A stretch of 64,000 nt of DNA from Nyssa sinensis (taxonomy: Eukaryota; Streptophyta; Magnoliopsida; Cornales; Nyssaceae). The notes under the pieces were generated by a model. It did no database searches. It was not told the DNA's origin and saw only the letters and a list, made by a program, of their open reading frames with translations. The translations under genes were made by a program, and so were the position numbers. Of the stretch, positions 1 to 12,515 are shown piece by piece; the first letter of the stretch is position 1; each line of letters begins with the position of its first letter. The DNA lies in contig VIRR01000486.1 of assembly GCA_008638375.1 (NCBI GenBank), positions 227,501 through 291,500 on the forward strand, in the 5' to 3' direction.

Positions 1-3000
1 CACATACATCTAAACTTACAAGTATATAAGTATAGGTATATATGTATGGCTGTATGTATATTTATATGTATATATGTAGCTATGCAGGATGGAATTTAGG
101 AATTTGGGAGAGAGAATTAGTGCTGCCTTGGTGGTCTCTATTAAGCTGAATGATGAAGAACTATGGGCAGCTAGTAGCTGATATCTAATTGCATTAGGAG
201 CTTTTGGAGGCTCGTTAGTGGTGGCATAATGATGGCAAATAATAAATGAGGGTATGGTTGCCATGTGAAGGAGAGAATGGAGGCTGTGAGGTGGTCTCCA
301 TGCACGGTTTTAAACCAGCAGGTGGCAAATCCAAGCTTCAAGGACACTGCATGCAACATACGTGTTGCTTAATGCAGCAAAATATATAAGTTTACGAGTC
401 TCTAAATATGAGAGTTAGAAGAGAATTAGAAGCTGAGAAGGAGAGAAACTGATAGGAACTGGAGCAGCAAGAATCTGGGGAAAATCAGTCCAAACAGGTA
501 AATTGTTGGTCGAATTCCATTTAATTTGTTTTGATTTAAAAGCATGCAATACTAGAGCCTTATTGTATATACTGTAAGCTTTGCTTTACGAAAGAAACGA
601 AGGAAAATTGTGAAGAATCAAGTGAGAATTTTAGAATTTCAGTTTGAAGAAAAACTTAAAAAAAATATCATAGCAGGTCTGAAATTAGTTGAACCGAACC
701 TAAAGTGGTGTATTACGGCTTAAACTAGACCTCAGTAAGAGTCCTAAAACACTAGCCCGCAACCTCAAACCTAAAGGAACAGACCCCAAATAGTTAATTG
801 CAGGTTTCGGTCTCAAAATCCAACTTTAGTTTTAAACGCTTAAGCTCGATTTGAAAAGTAGGGACTGAAACCATACACTGTAGGGAGCACGCAGCAACAA
901 ACCTCATTAAAAATGGTGATGAAATGAAAGTTTACTAAAGAGTTGCAGGTTCGGGTGTTCAGGGCTAGACCGAACGATTGGGTTGGTTTTAGAATATCAA
1001 ACGAATGCCAAAATCCTCTATGAAGTCTCAGAAACATTTTAGACTAAAAATAGTAAGAAATCCTTGGGCAAAACCTCACGAAATCACTAAAGAAGATCTG
1101 CAGAAATTAGGGCTACAGTAGGAGTGAAACGGTGGGGAAGACGATGTACAATTCGGGTTACGGGTCGGTTCTCGGATCGGGTCCTGACCAATGTGAATTA
1201 CGGGTTCGGGTTACCCGGAACTACGCCATTTCATTAAAGCCTTAATTAAATGAGATTAGGGCTGACGTCATCATGATGTTAGCAAGCAGGTCTAAACCGG
1301 ATTCACTCGCCAGGTTCAGTCAGAACCGAACTGGTTCATTTAGTTTGGGACTAAACCGGCTGGTTCAAACCGAGAGTTTAAATAATTACCTTCTAACCCC
1401 AGAATTGTTACGAAATTTCACTATGGCCCAACCTAAAATAAATTAATATTAATTTAATAATATTTAAGTAACAGAAATTACAAAATTGCCCCTAGTTCAA
1501 AAACTAGTCAAAAGAAGTCCAAATAAAGTAAATAAATAGTGTATTTTAACTATTTTGGATGCTCTGAACTCAATGGTAGGGTCCATTTTACGAGATGGGA
1601 CTCCGAAAGATTAGTACACATTAAAGTGTAAATTACCAAATTACCCTTAATGTATCCGAGGTCAAATTAAAAGCCAAGAAGGTCTAAATTGACTTTCTTC
1701 GACGTTCCGAATCCAACGGTGAGGTCCATAACACCGAAATAAGTACTGAAAAATAAGTCATGTGAAAGATAAAACTCATCAAGTCACCACGAGTTGACCG
1801 ATAAGACCAATCCTAGGAAGTTAGGATATGTCAGGCTAAAATTAAATGAAAGAGCATGAATAAGTAATAATTTAAGGTAAATGTGAAGTTGACGAGTTCC
1901 TTATGATTTTCTTAGGAGCTACAAAGGGAGGGGAAAGGCCCACCAGTAGTACAAACCCATGGAATCAAGGTGAGTAACCCTGCATCTGAAGTGGAGGTTT
2001 TAACTCCACGGATTTGAAATGTTTTAACCTTCAAAATGTGAAGCATTGAATGTTAAATTCCATATTTCATGATTCTTGCTGGAAATATTCCGTTCTTATA
2101 AATCTTATGGTGACATGCTCAATGAATGATTTCTATTACTATCTTCTTTAAAAGTACTTACCATGTCTACGTATTCTGAAGTTCTTACTCCAAATATGTG
2201 AAGATTTTATTATAAAGTCAAATCATCTTTTAAATACTCTTGAAAAGTATTTATTTAAAGAAGCCATATGACAAATGTTTTGCGAGATAATAATAAGCAC
2301 AGAGGTAGAGTTGTGGGTTCTACGGAACACTTCGGACCTATCATGTGTATATGCCTGGTAGCAGGATCTGATCCCACAGGTAATGAGATATCTCCACGTA
2401 TACGTAAAACGGGAGTCTGGTTCGAAACAGATTCCACCTAATGAAAGTGAAAAGATGACAAATGTTTTGGAAACGGAAGCAGGTTTTACCCCTATTTTCA
2501 TTATGCATGTTATATGTTTTGAAAGTAATGTTCTTGAAAATGGAAGAAGGCTTTGACCCCCATTTTTACTATGCATGCTTACATGCTTTGAAATGCATAT
2601 ACTCTATTTGAAGAAATGTTTATTTAGCTTGAATACTTTAAATGTTTCAAAGCTATCCTTATGAAAAGTGCATGTACTCTATATTCAAATGTACGAACAG
2701 TTGGTAGTGTGTATTTTATAAACTCTCATGTGCGAAACCACTACCAATTGAAAACCTATGACAAATGCAGGAATTACTCACTGGGCTTTTCGAAGCTCAC
2801 CCCATTCCCTAAATTTTTACAGGTAATGATGATGACTGGGAGCCTTGCTCCATCTTGGGATGACGACTAGTGGCTCCATATAAATAGGAACTTTTGAAGA
2901 TACTAGAACTTGTAATAGGTTAGATTTTGATGTACTAGGACCTATAGTTGGTCGAACTTTTGGATGTAAAATATTTTGGAGATTTTGTACTTAAACCCGA

Positions 3001-3269
3001 GGGGCAACTGGATATGTTATGTATGTATATAAAACCTTAAGTTTTAGTATACTCTGTTTATTATTATATGTACCGCTATGAAGAGTGGCAATATCAGGTG
3101 GATGTGTGACAGACTTTAAAAAGAAAAGAAAAAGTTTTTCACACTTCCGTAATCACAGGTCGCACAGTCGTCTGATATTGTTGCTTATGTAAGCCTTGCC
3201 CTAAAGCCTCGACTGAAGGGTGGCGGTCGCGATACGGAATCCGCACAAGGTGGGTTTTGGGTCGTGACA
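1..3269 (+). mobile_element. Tekay/Del-type LTR, plus orientation, 5' end outside the window
   Basis: The right end reads GGGTTTTGGGTCGTGACA. This is the reverse complement of the TGTCACGACC start seen at five minus-oriented LTRs in this window (about 10022, 33262, 41139, 48916, 57595), so it is the 3' end of an LTR in plus orientation. Interior blocks also match the other LTRs: GC-rich GGGTTCGGGTTACCCGG around 1150-1220 and a TATA/TATG-rich stretch at 1-90. No gag-pol precedes or follows it here, so it is a solo or truncated LTR. Its family differs from the 10022 LTR beyond the first 40 bases or so. The short ORFs inside it have no recognisable domain. An imperfect repeat of about 75 bp sits at 2447-2580. 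Confidence 0.7.
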
Positions 3270-3291
3270 ATAAAATACAGATTTTATTATA

Positions 3292-5867
3292 GAGAAGTAA
3301 TCAATGGCTACCAAAAGGTATTTCCTATTTGGTGTGGCTTTAGGCAGTGGACCCACAATGTCCATCCCCCACTGAGCAAAGGGCCAAGGACTGGCAATTG
3401 GGATGAGCTCATGGTGGGGTTGGTGTTGATAAGGAGCGAACCTTTGGCATTTTTCACACTTCTTGACATACTCCTTAGCCTACTTCAGCATGCTAGGCCA
3501 GTAATAGCCTTGTGACAGAGCTCGGTAGGCTATTGTTCTGCCTCCATTATGGTTCCCACAAATTCCTTCATGAATTTCTGCCAAGATGTATTGAGACTCT
3601 TTTGGAGATAAGCATTTCAACAGGGGCTGAGAGTAAGACCTTCTGTAAAGCCTGTTGTTCAGAATTAGGTACCGAGCTGCCCTGATTCGTATTCTTCTTA
3701 CCCTGTTTTTATCTTATGGGAGGAGCCCTGACTCTAGATACTGGAGGATTAGGGTCATCTAGTTCTGGGGCTGTTCAGTAATTTGGGTGACCTGAACTTC
3801 CTTTATGTTGGGTCTTGGCTGGTGGGAAATTTTTACCGCAGAATTTCCTTCTGGCTTGAGGCCAGAAGCCATATTTTCCAGAGCATCAGCTCTGTCGTTC
3901 TGGCTCCTTTCTATCTTTCGGATGGAGAATGTCCAGAAGGAGTGCTTCAGGCAGTTCACTAGTTTGGAATACCGCAACATCCTGTCGTCCTTTATGGAAA
4001 ATTCTCCCAAGACTTGGCTAACCACCAACTGGGAATCTGAGAAGACTTCAAGGTTTTAAACCTTGCATTCCAAAGCCAGTCTTATGCCTAGTATTAGGGC
4101 TTCGTATTCTGCTTCATTGCTGGAGGCTCTGAATCCCAAGCTAACTACCTTTTCTGAAAGGAGCCTGTCAAGGGACTGTAGTACTAGTCCTACTCCGGAA
4201 CCATGATCGGTAGATGACCCATCAGTATAAAGCTTCCATGCCCCTGAATTTTCGATGAGCTGTGCCTTGTCTTGTAATCTTGGGGTGAACTCAGCAACAA
4301 AATCAGCTAAGGCTTGCCCTTTGATGGAGTTCCGTGGCACATATGATATGTCAAATTCTCCCAACTTCACAGACCATTTCACTAACCTGCCTGAGACTTC
4401 AGGCTTTCTCAATGTTGCTTTTAGGGGATAGGCAGTTGGGATTTCAATCGGATGGGCTTGGAAATATGGTCGGAGTTTCCGAGCTGATATTACCAAAGCG
4501 TAGGCCAACTTTTCGATCTCTGGGTATCTCTTTTTTGTGTCAAGTAATGCCTTACTAACATAGAATATGGGCCTCTAGACTCCCCTGTCCTCCCTGACCA
4601 GTACGGAGCTGACTGCGTTTTCAGAGACTGCAAGATAGAGGAGTAGCTTTTCCCCTTAGACTGGCTTTGACAAGAGCTCTGGAGAGGCAAGGTACCCCTT
4701 CAGTTCTTGAAAAGTTTTTTCGCACTCCTCGGACCATTGTAAGGCCCTGTTACCTTTTAGATCTTTGAAGAAAGGTAGACAGCGATAAGTGGATTTGGAG
4801 ATAAACCGGCTCAGCGCTGTTATTCTGCCATTCAGTGCTTGAATGTCTTTCTTGGTTTTTGGAGACTCCAGCCCAATCAGAGCCTGGATCTAAATGGGAT
4901 CTGCCTCGATGCCTCTCTGAGAGATGATATATCCCAAGAATTTTCCTTTAGTTACTCCGAAGGTACATTTTGAGGGATTGAGCTTCATCTTGTGTTGCTT
5001 CAGGATATCGAAGGTCTGAGAGATGTGCTAAAGGTGATTACCTTTTTGGAGACTTTTGACCAGCATGTCGTCAATATAAACCTCCATGGTATTGCCAAGT
5101 AATGGACTAAACATCTTATTCACCGGACGCTGGTGCGTGGCCCCTTCATTCTTTAAGCCAAACGGCATCACTCGATAGCAATAGAGACCTCGTTCGGTTA
5201 TGACTGCTGTCTTCTCCTGGTCTGGAGGGTGCATTTGGATTTGGTTGTATCCCGAGTATGCATCCATGAAGCTCATGAGTTCATGCCCTGCAGTAGCATC
5301 GACCAACTGGTCTATCCTTGGTAGTGGAAAGCTATCTTTTGGGCATGCTTTGTTGAGGTCTGTATAGTTAACACAGACCCTCCACTTGCCATTTTTCTTT
5401 CTGTCCAAGATAGTGTTGGCCAACCAGTCTGGGTAAAATACTTCACGTATCATCTTGGCCTCAAGCAGCCTCTGGACCTCCTCATTTATGATCTGGTGCC
5501 GCTCTGAAGCAAGCGGCCTTCTCTTTTGTCTCACTGGTGGGTGGTCTAGATCTACCATCAGTTTATGAGTCATGAGGTCTGGGTCTATACCCTCCATGTC
5601 TCTAGTCTCCCATGCAAACACAGAGAGGTTGTTTTTCAAGAATCTTATCATCTCTTCTTGCTCAGCATGTGTCAGATCTGGACCAATATATAAGTAGTGT
5701 CCCTCCAATTCTGAGCTGACTAATATCTTCAGGGGTTCCCCAATTGGTTTAGCTCTGCTATCTCGTCCTCTTGGACTTAGGGGTTCTTCAATGCTGGAAG
5801 GGCAACCTTCCTCCTCGGGATAGTGGGAGAAAGTTGGATCCACACAGTCCCGAGCATACTGTAATTG
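3292..5867 (-). pseudogene. Tat pol relic: RT, RNase H, aRNase H, N-terminal part of integrase
   Basis: The frame opens right after the TAG at 5868-5870 and is read in one phase down to 3292, broken by single-base stops (for example near 5028, 4056 and 3759). Visible motifs in order are WRVCVNYTDLNKACPKDSF (RT), MDAYSGYNQI, VYIDDMLVKS (RT catalytic YIDD), the RNase H stretch ending in KLRPYF, LYTDGSSTDHGSGVG with NEAEYEAL and SDSQLVV (the second RNase H, diagnostic of the Tat lineage), HEGICGNHNGGRT with CEKCQ (integrase zinc finger) and MDIVGPLPKA (first integrase Asp). It ends after DYFS; the intact relative at 24853-28194 continues with KWAEAEP. The rest of the integrase is at 12930-13672 on the other strand. 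Confidence 0.85.
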
Positions 5868-5873
5868 CTATTT
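5856..5873 (-). promoter_or_regulatory. TMV-type leaky stop between gag-PR and pol
   Basis: On the minus strand the junction reads AAA TAG CAA TTA CAG, with pol in the same frame after the stop and no need for a new AUG. The UAG-CAA-UUA context is the type I readthrough signal known from tobacco mosaic virus. The same ten bases TAGCAATTAC recur at the equivalent site in the other Tat element (28195). Function is inferred. Confidence 0.6.
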
Positions 5874-8259
5874 TGTAGCCTTTTCCTTGAGTGCAATGGC
5901 ATGACACTCCCGTGAAGTAGGCTGGCACCCTCTGACAGAATAGATATTCTGGTTGTGGACATACTTTAAGCATTGATGGAGGGTCAAGGTGACAGCTCCC
6001 ATCTGGTGCAACCATGATCTCCCGATTATGACATTGTAGGGAGATCTTGTATTCACCACCATGTACTCCGAAATCATGGTTTTCTATCCTTCGCCTTCCC
6101 TTACAGTGGTAGGCAGGTCAATCCTTCCCAATGGGGAACTGAGATTACCATCAAAGCCTGACATTATGGCTATGGTAGGGTTGATGCTGTCATGATCAAT
6201 CTTCATCTGCTTGATTGGCTCATGGAACAGTATATTGACAGAGCTGCCGGTGTCAACCAGAACTCTTCTGATCTCGAAGTTGGCAATCTTAAGAGTGATG
6301 ATGAGGGCATCACTGTGAGGGCAATGTACCCCGGCCAGATCCTGTTTTGTGAATTGGATCTCTGAAACTGGCTTGAGCTTTTTCTCCACGTTGGTGATTT
6401 GCAAAACATCTAGGGCAGCCTGAGCCTTCCTAGCATACCTCTTTCTTGCTCTGTTGGACATTCTTGTAACAGGAGTATCTGCATGGAGGACGTAAATCAC
6501 ATGGTTATTCTGCCTCTAAGGCTCATTCCGTCCTTCCCTCTGCTTCTGTCTCTACTCAGGCCTCTGGTCAGTCATGTGCTGAGGCTTGTCTTTGTGGGGG
6601 TTTTGCCTCCCGTCCTGCTTGACGAAGTCCCAAAGACGTCTTTTCTTTATGAGCTGCTCAACCTCATATCTAAGGGAGCTGCATGAGTTAGTCGTATGAC
6701 CGTGATCTTTGTGAAAATGGCAGTATTTGTTCTGGTCCCGAAGACTGGGATCTCCCTTTATCGGCTCTGGCCATCTCAGGTTTTCACGACCTCAGATTTG
6801 TTGAAGTACTTGAGACAATGTAGTGTTCAGAGGAGTGTAGTTAGTAGACTCCCGTGGTTCAAAATTATAGACAGCTCTAGGTGTCGATCTCTTTTCCGGA
6901 CTCCTGGCCCTTTTCTTGCTAGGGTCCCTTTTATGCTCATCTTTCTTATGATCTTCCCTCTTCGGGTTGTCCTTCGGGGTCTGCTCTTTGCTTTTTTGGG
7001 AAGTAAGGTTGGCTTCCTCTAAGTTGATATATTTCCTGGCTTTGTCCATTAGTGCAGCCATGTCAGCAGGGGGACTCTTTGTCAAGGAATCCCTAAAACC
7101 TCCGTGAGCAAGACCGGAAGTTAGGGCTGCTACAAGGAAGCTTGGGCTGCAGTCTGTTATCTGAGTGAGTTCGGTGTTGAAGCGTGCAATGTAAGCTCTA
7201 AGGGACTCTTCCTTAGCCTACTTAACATTCAGCAAGAATTCTGGTCCCTTTCTGAGCCTCCTGCTTGTCATGAACCTGTCCAGGAATTGCATGCCGAGCT
7301 CGTAGAAGCTGTTGACCGAGTTTGGAGGGAGATGGTGGAACCATTTAAGGGCGGTACCTTTTAAGCTGGTGATGAAAGTTCGGCACATGAAGGCATCAGA
7401 GGCCCCGTGAAGGGCCATTGTATGCTGGTAATGTGATAGGTGGTCTCCTAGATCTCCAGTCCCCTCATAAAGGGTGAATTTTGGCACAACGAACTTTCTT
7501 GGCCTTTCTTTTGCCATGATGGCAAGAGTGAATGGGGTGGCTAGCCTTCCGAGCAGCCTGGCCAACTCATCCTGCTTTGGAGAGTTCTGAGCACCTCTCA
7601 CAACTATTATTCGGTCCATAGATTCTGTAACTTCTTCAGCCCTTTGTGGGTTTCTAAACCAGACTTCTTGTGAACCCTACCTCACAGCTTCGGCTCCAAG
7701 GTGGCCGGGCTGAGCATGTCCCACAGATTGAATAGGGTTTTGAGGCTCCTGGACTTGAGGAGTTGGTACCGCTTGGGACTGAGGCTCCTACGGTGCTGGA
7801 TGTGCTCCCGGAGCCCTTGGAGTTGGAGCTCTAGTAGTGCTTCGGTAACGGACGTCAGGGACAAAAGCTGTCGTTCCGCAACTCGAGGCTGCTGATGGCT
7901 GTGGATCCCTTCCGACATGAGCAGCACCTTGAGGATGCCCAGGCTGGTTATTTGGAGCTTCGTTACGGGGCTCTTCATTTGTAGTGATAATAGGGGGTTG
8001 AGTCCCCTCAACAGTAACGTTGACCGACGGATTGGGAGGATTCCCCCCTTGATTTTGTGTAAGCATTGCCAGAGTTCTAGATATGGCTAGTAGCTGTTCC
8101 TGCACCAGTTCGTTGTGTCATTTGATTGCCTCGATCTCCCATTGCACGGGATCGACTGTTGGCCCTCGGCCGTCCGACAGGCGGACGACGTTGAGAGCTT
8201 TGACGTTGAGAGTTTTGAGGATTTTGAGCGTTCTGCCTTGGTCGGAGAATGGGGGCCAT
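5868..8259 (-). pseudogene. Tat gag-protease relic
   Basis: The probable start ATG is at 8259, with an early frameshift near 8105. From there the frame is constant to 5868. Gag core motifs are PRKFVVPKFTLYEG, HYQHTMALHGASDAFMC, GTALKWFHHLPPNSV and RRLRKGPEFLL (about 7230-7560). A His/Cys-rich stretch, KYCHFHKDHGHTT, lies near 6700. Protease is marked by LVDTGSSVNILF (about 6230). In-frame stops near 7218, 6792 and 6500 inactivate it. The last codons before the TAG at 5868 read ATK. By homology this encodes capsid/nucleocapsid and aspartic protease. Confidence 0.8.
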
Positions 8260-8320
8260 GGTTCTCCAGTAAGAAGGAGAATGAGTTTATGAATAGAGCA
8301 CTTGGAGATTATTGTCGCTT

Positions 8321-8339
8321 CCCACAGACCGCGCCAAAC
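8321..8339 (-). other. Primer-binding site of the broken Tat element
   Basis: Directly inside the 5' LTR the element strand reads GTTTGGCGCGGTCTGTGGG. The TGGCGC start followed by TCTGTGGG resembles the TTGGCGCCGTCTGTGGGA of the intact Tat element at 30601-30618. Only the first bases match the plant tRNA-Asp 3' end (TGGCGCCGT), with one substitution here. Confidence 0.6.
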
Positions 8340-8889
8340 TAATGCTGCACTTTTTGGCTCGCAAGAAATTTGGGCTCCACAACCTGTAGAACACTCAAAG
8401 AAAAGGAATCAGAGGGCCACCGGGTTGGCTTCAGCGGTAGCCGCTCCGATGCTTAAGTCAATAAACTGAATTGAAAAAATTATAATGAAAGCCAAAGAAT
8501 GAGCATAGAAAATAATGCGTACCTCTAGGGTTTAATTTATAGATGATGGCTCTCCCAAGTTAACTAGGATTCGGAGCTGAGAATATAGGGATTGCATCGT
8601 CGAAGATAGCAGTTACCTTGTTGAATATAACCATAATTGAGATAACCATAAGTGGTAGTCTCCTTGTAGAAGACGGTTTCCTTATACTCTACTCGTTAGG
8701 GACGCAAGGCGGCAATGAGATCTGGAATATAAAGAATGCTCTGGAGGAGTTTCACTTTAGGCATGAGTTCTGAAGTCTGAGTGCATAAGCCTGCTCTGCA
8801 AGCATGTACTGCTTGGGATGATCGAGCGTAATCAGATCTGCAAGTACACGTGTCTCAAGGAGATTGATCTATCAGTTTATGGTATATCA
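8340..8889 (-). repeat. 5' LTR of the broken Tat element (550 bp)
   Basis: On the element strand it runs from TGATAT to GCATTA (TG...TA; the partner ends GCATCA). It is the inverted, diverged twin of 17527-18076, also 550 bp; by eye the two differ at roughly 40 positions (7-8%). The 3' end abuts the primer-binding site, which makes this the 5' LTR. Its flank CAAGA pairs with TCTTG at 18077. Confidence 0.85.
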
Positions 8890-8984
8890 CAAGACAAAGC
8901 ATTTATTATGACTCCAAGTGAGGTCAGAAATAATTTATTTAGCGTCGAAAATATATATTACCGACAAATAATAGACATCTCACA

Positions 8985-9320
8985 CAACGGTTGGTAGTAA
9001 AATGCTCATAAAAAGATTACTGACGAAAATCTCGTGGCGTCGGAAATATTCACATATTGCCGACGCATTTAGGCGTCGGTAAAACATTATTTCCGATGCA
9101 ACTAATGGTGGGTAAAAAATTATTTCTGACCATATAAACAGTCAGTAAAACATTATTTCCGATGAAAAAAGTTGTTGGTAAAAAATTATTTCCGACCATA
9201 TAAACAGTTGGTAAAACATTATTTCCGACTATAAAGAGAGTTGGTAAAACATGACTTCCGACTATATGATAAGCCGGTTTAAATATTATTTCTGACTATA
9301 TAAACTGTCGGTATAAATTG
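8985..9320. repeat. CACTA subterminal repeats
   Basis: About eight imperfect copies of a roughly 40-bp motif built on GTCGGTAAAACATTATTTCCGA or its variants (TTGGTAAAAC, ATTTCTGACC) in direct order, with a few complementary copies (TTGCCGACGCATTTAGGCGTCGG) at the outer side. Arrays of short CCGAC-containing motifs next to the termini are typical of plant CACTA transposons and are thought to bind the transposase. Confidence 0.65.
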
Positions 9321-9745
9321 TACATTTTTTCAAAAATAATTTATTATTTTCAACTCATTAGTTTTATTTTTTCCGACACAAATATTTTGTCAGACATAAA
9401 GTTAAATATTTGAAAAAAATCATTGATGTAAAAATCATCCACGCACCTAAAAAATACATAAATTTCAATTCATGGCAAAAATTCTCCATATATATATTCA
9501 TGCTCTTCAACTTTTAAGGATTAAGGATAGAATACATAACCTGTAATCTGACTTATATATATTGTGCATTCAACTTCAACTGGACCAAAAGACATACTAA
9601 CCAAAACTAACCAACACCACAATTGAACAGACTAACCAAAACTAAAGCAATATCCTTGTCTAGGATACTTCTTTCTTTTTTGCAACACCAAATACATAAC
9701 CTATAATTAGACTTGATGTTACCTGTATGTGTTCCCATGATCTTA

Positions 9746-10020
9746 CTATGCAAACATTGTAAGAAATTCATCCATACGTTTCTGTCTCTCTTCCATTGCA
9801 GCCTTCATTTGTCTATAGCACTCCTCCATGCTTTGCATCCTCATTGTAACTTTCGCTTGCACTCGTTTACAATTGTTCTTGTAATTCAGTCTTTATTGTC
9901 TCCCTAATTTGTTCAATTTTCTCCTCCAAAGCCTCGTTGCGTCGTTGCTCGACTTCATACAATCGACGAAGCCTATTTATTTGAACACCCTGACTGGATG
10001 AAGATGAAGGAGGAGCCAAC
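9746..10020 (-). pseudogene. CACTA transposase C-terminal fragment (coiled coil)
   Basis: The minus strand reads a Ser-rich linker (APPSSSSSQGVQINRL), then the charged helix RLYEVEQRRNEALEEKIEQI, reaches a stop near 9892, and continues after a one-base shift with a Met/Glu/Arg-rich coiled coil (MQSMEECYRQMKAAMEERQK) ending MFA-stop at 9746. Plant En/Spm-type transposases end in such a coiled coil after a Ser-rich linker. The rest of the gene is missing because the LTR at 10022 interrupts it. Family assignment rests on this tail and the adjacent subterminal repeats. Confidence 0.55.
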
Positions 10021-10021
10021 T

Positions 10022-11619
10022 TCTCACGACCCGAAACCCACCCTTTGCAGATCTCGTGTCACGGGGCCGACCTTAAGGCCATACCTACTTTTTGCATTCC
10101 TGTATCATAGTACTAATATGAAATGTACTAAAAATTTAAAACAATGATCAGTGGAAGTCTTTTCAATAACAGTAATCAGCGAAAGTCTTTCAATGACAGT
10201 AATCAGCGGAAGTCTTTCAATACAATGATCAGTGGAAGTCTTACAATAATACATGATAAGGTTCTACAAAATTCAAAATGAGAACCAAACGTAACCAGCA
10301 CCCGTGGGTGGTGAATACATGGGAGAACTAAACATAGACTGGTACAGTTCCTCAAAATGTCCTCCTACGCTCTCAGACTCCTACTGGGGTCTTGCAGTGC
10401 CATTACCTGAAATGAAGGGTAAGTGGGGTGGAATGAGCTACAAAGCTCAGTAAGTAAAACAGATCTCCGACACTGGTATCGGTGATTATAAAGGAACATG
10501 AATCCATGAATAAAAATATGATAGCCAATCATAAGAAGTAAGATGCTGTGATAGCCAATGAGAACAGTTGCCATGATGGCCAATGAACAATGGGGTCACA
10601 ATGTATAATCAGGAGTAATGGATATAACATCAACACGAAACCATAATAACAATGTATCAACATGAAAGCACTGCCAAAATAAACCGATCACAATCAAATC
10701 AATGAACAATGTCCTCTCAATGTAAAATAAATCATAAGGAAACGTGTCATTCAACAATCATAGTCCTGTCAATCATTTAAGAGATGCATTTACACTGTTC
10801 CGGGCTTGGTAAGAACCCTCGATCTTTCGGGGCTCGGCATACCCCTCCTTTTTGGACCTTTCCTCTTAGCCCCTCTTGTCCGTTCACGGACTGACCCGTA
10901 GGCCTAGTAACCCAGATAGCATCGGATTGATATTGTGACTGAGCATAAATCCCATGTTCATAAACATATCATGATCATAAGTGATTCCATAAAAGTATAA
11001 AAATGGAATATCATTCATTCAATGAAAGCATAACAGTAGGCCTTTCAAGGCATGGTTCAACATGATAACAATGATATCGCAGTCAATGAATGTCCACAAG
11101 ATAGAACAATATCACAATGTGGAAAACAATAACATCAGGTACGTTCAAGAGTAAAAATTCGACAGTAATGAATAAACTTGGCTTGGAAACACCACATGGA
11201 AGAGAAAGTGATCCACTTACCTCTAATAATGCGTTCCTAGATCAGTATCAGTGAGGTTGCCCTTTCCTGTCGAGTTCCCTATATATCAGTGAATACGTTT
11301 TAGAATAAATTCTATTCATCAAATTTTATGTCTTGCTACCATAAGTACCTCTATTACTAATTTAGACTTTACCATTGAGTCCGGAAAGCCGAAGAAAATC
11401 GGTTTAGGCCTTCGCAGAATTCCATTTGGCTTTAGGGGCACTAGGGCAAAATGATAATTTTATCTCTTTACGTGTCTTTATTTTTCGGGATCCCGTCTCG
11501 CAAAACGGACCTCACCATTGGACTCAGAAAGTCCAAGATAGTCAAAATAAACTAATCACTTGTTTAATTTGGGCTTTGCATTATTTATTAAATTAATTAA
11601 ATTACTTTAACAAGATTTT

Positions 11620-11657
<38 letters not shown>

Positions 11658-12480
11658 TTACATTAGGTAAAACGGGATTGGGCTTCCTTGTATGCTATAC
11701 AGTGCAGTTAAGATCAAGTAGGCAGAAATAACTACTGTTATTGGGAAATACCTCTACTTGTCCATTTCCTCATCGCTAATCTACCAAAATAAATTAGGCA
11801 AGGGCTGGTTAATCGATGTTTGAAGAGTCCTTGTACAGAAGGCTAACTTCCTTCTCAACCGCTAAATATCTCTATAGAAATTCCAATTTCTCATTGTAAG
11901 ATTCCAAATCAACTTCAACTTCACAACATCCAAACCTGCCCACCAGATGCCCCTATTCGACCCTCGGACCAACCCATCAGCCGTCCACAATTGGAAAGCA
12001 CGAGTTGCCGCAAGACCACTTGGATACTTGATCCACCTCTGAGTTCCCCTTCACCTGATTCCCCTCTGGATTGACTATGGCTAGTGGGGTATAGAACAAC
12101 GGCCTCTCACCCTTTGGCCAACTACATGCCCGTTGAGCACCCAAGTTTCCGTTTGTTCCTATCCCAAAAAAAAACACCAGTTGATTCCCCCGTTGTAGCT
12201 GCTGCCTGCTGCTACCTCTACACATCCGTTTCTCTCTGCTCTAATCTATCACCCATCTTTTTTTCTTTCCTTCTTTCTCACTCTTCACCGCTTCTGCTGC
12301 ACAACAAGTTATGCGCAGCACTGCTACACACATAATTATATATCTATATATAAATATATAATTGTAAATATCCCTGCACCGCCCCTCCTGTTCCCTTACT
12401 GTACCCTACACACCTGCACCGTCCCTAATCTCTCTCTCTTTCCTGCTTTTCTTAAACTGTTGCACTGCCTCAAGACACTC

Positions 12481-12515
<35 letters not shown>

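Larger units (their letters stand above)
3292..8889 (-). mobile_element. 5' half of a Tat-lineage Ty3/gypsy element (LTR to mid-integrase)
   Basis: On the minus strand this holds a 550-bp LTR (8340-8889), a primer-binding site, gag, protease, RT, RNase H, a second (archaeal-type) RNase H, and integrase up to a DYFS motif at 3292. The sequence then stops matching and is followed by 22 unrelated bases and a Tekay LTR. The 5 bases outside the LTR (8890-8894, CAAGA, i.e. TCTTG on the element strand) equal the 5 bases after the plus-strand LTR at 18077-18081. The missing half is therefore the element at 12930-18076. The coding frame is kept over most of its length but carries many in-frame stops, so the copy is dead. 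Confidence 0.85.
8890..10021 (-). mobile_element. End fragment of a CACTA (En/Spm) DNA transposon
   Basis: It contains the C-terminus of a transposase (9746-10020), then about 400 bp of AT-rich spacer, then subterminal repeats (8985-9320), and ends at CAAGACAAAG next to the Tat LTR. CACTA elements end in CACTACAAG. The missing outermost bases are found as TATTG (the complement of CAATA) at 18082-18086, beyond the other Tat LTR. The Tat element therefore inserted inside the CACTA terminus. The left edge is cut by the LTR that begins at 10022. Confidence 0.7.

Noticed and set aside
9713..9907. 64-codon plus-strand ORF
   Set aside because: Shadow of the CACTA transposase tail on the minus strand.
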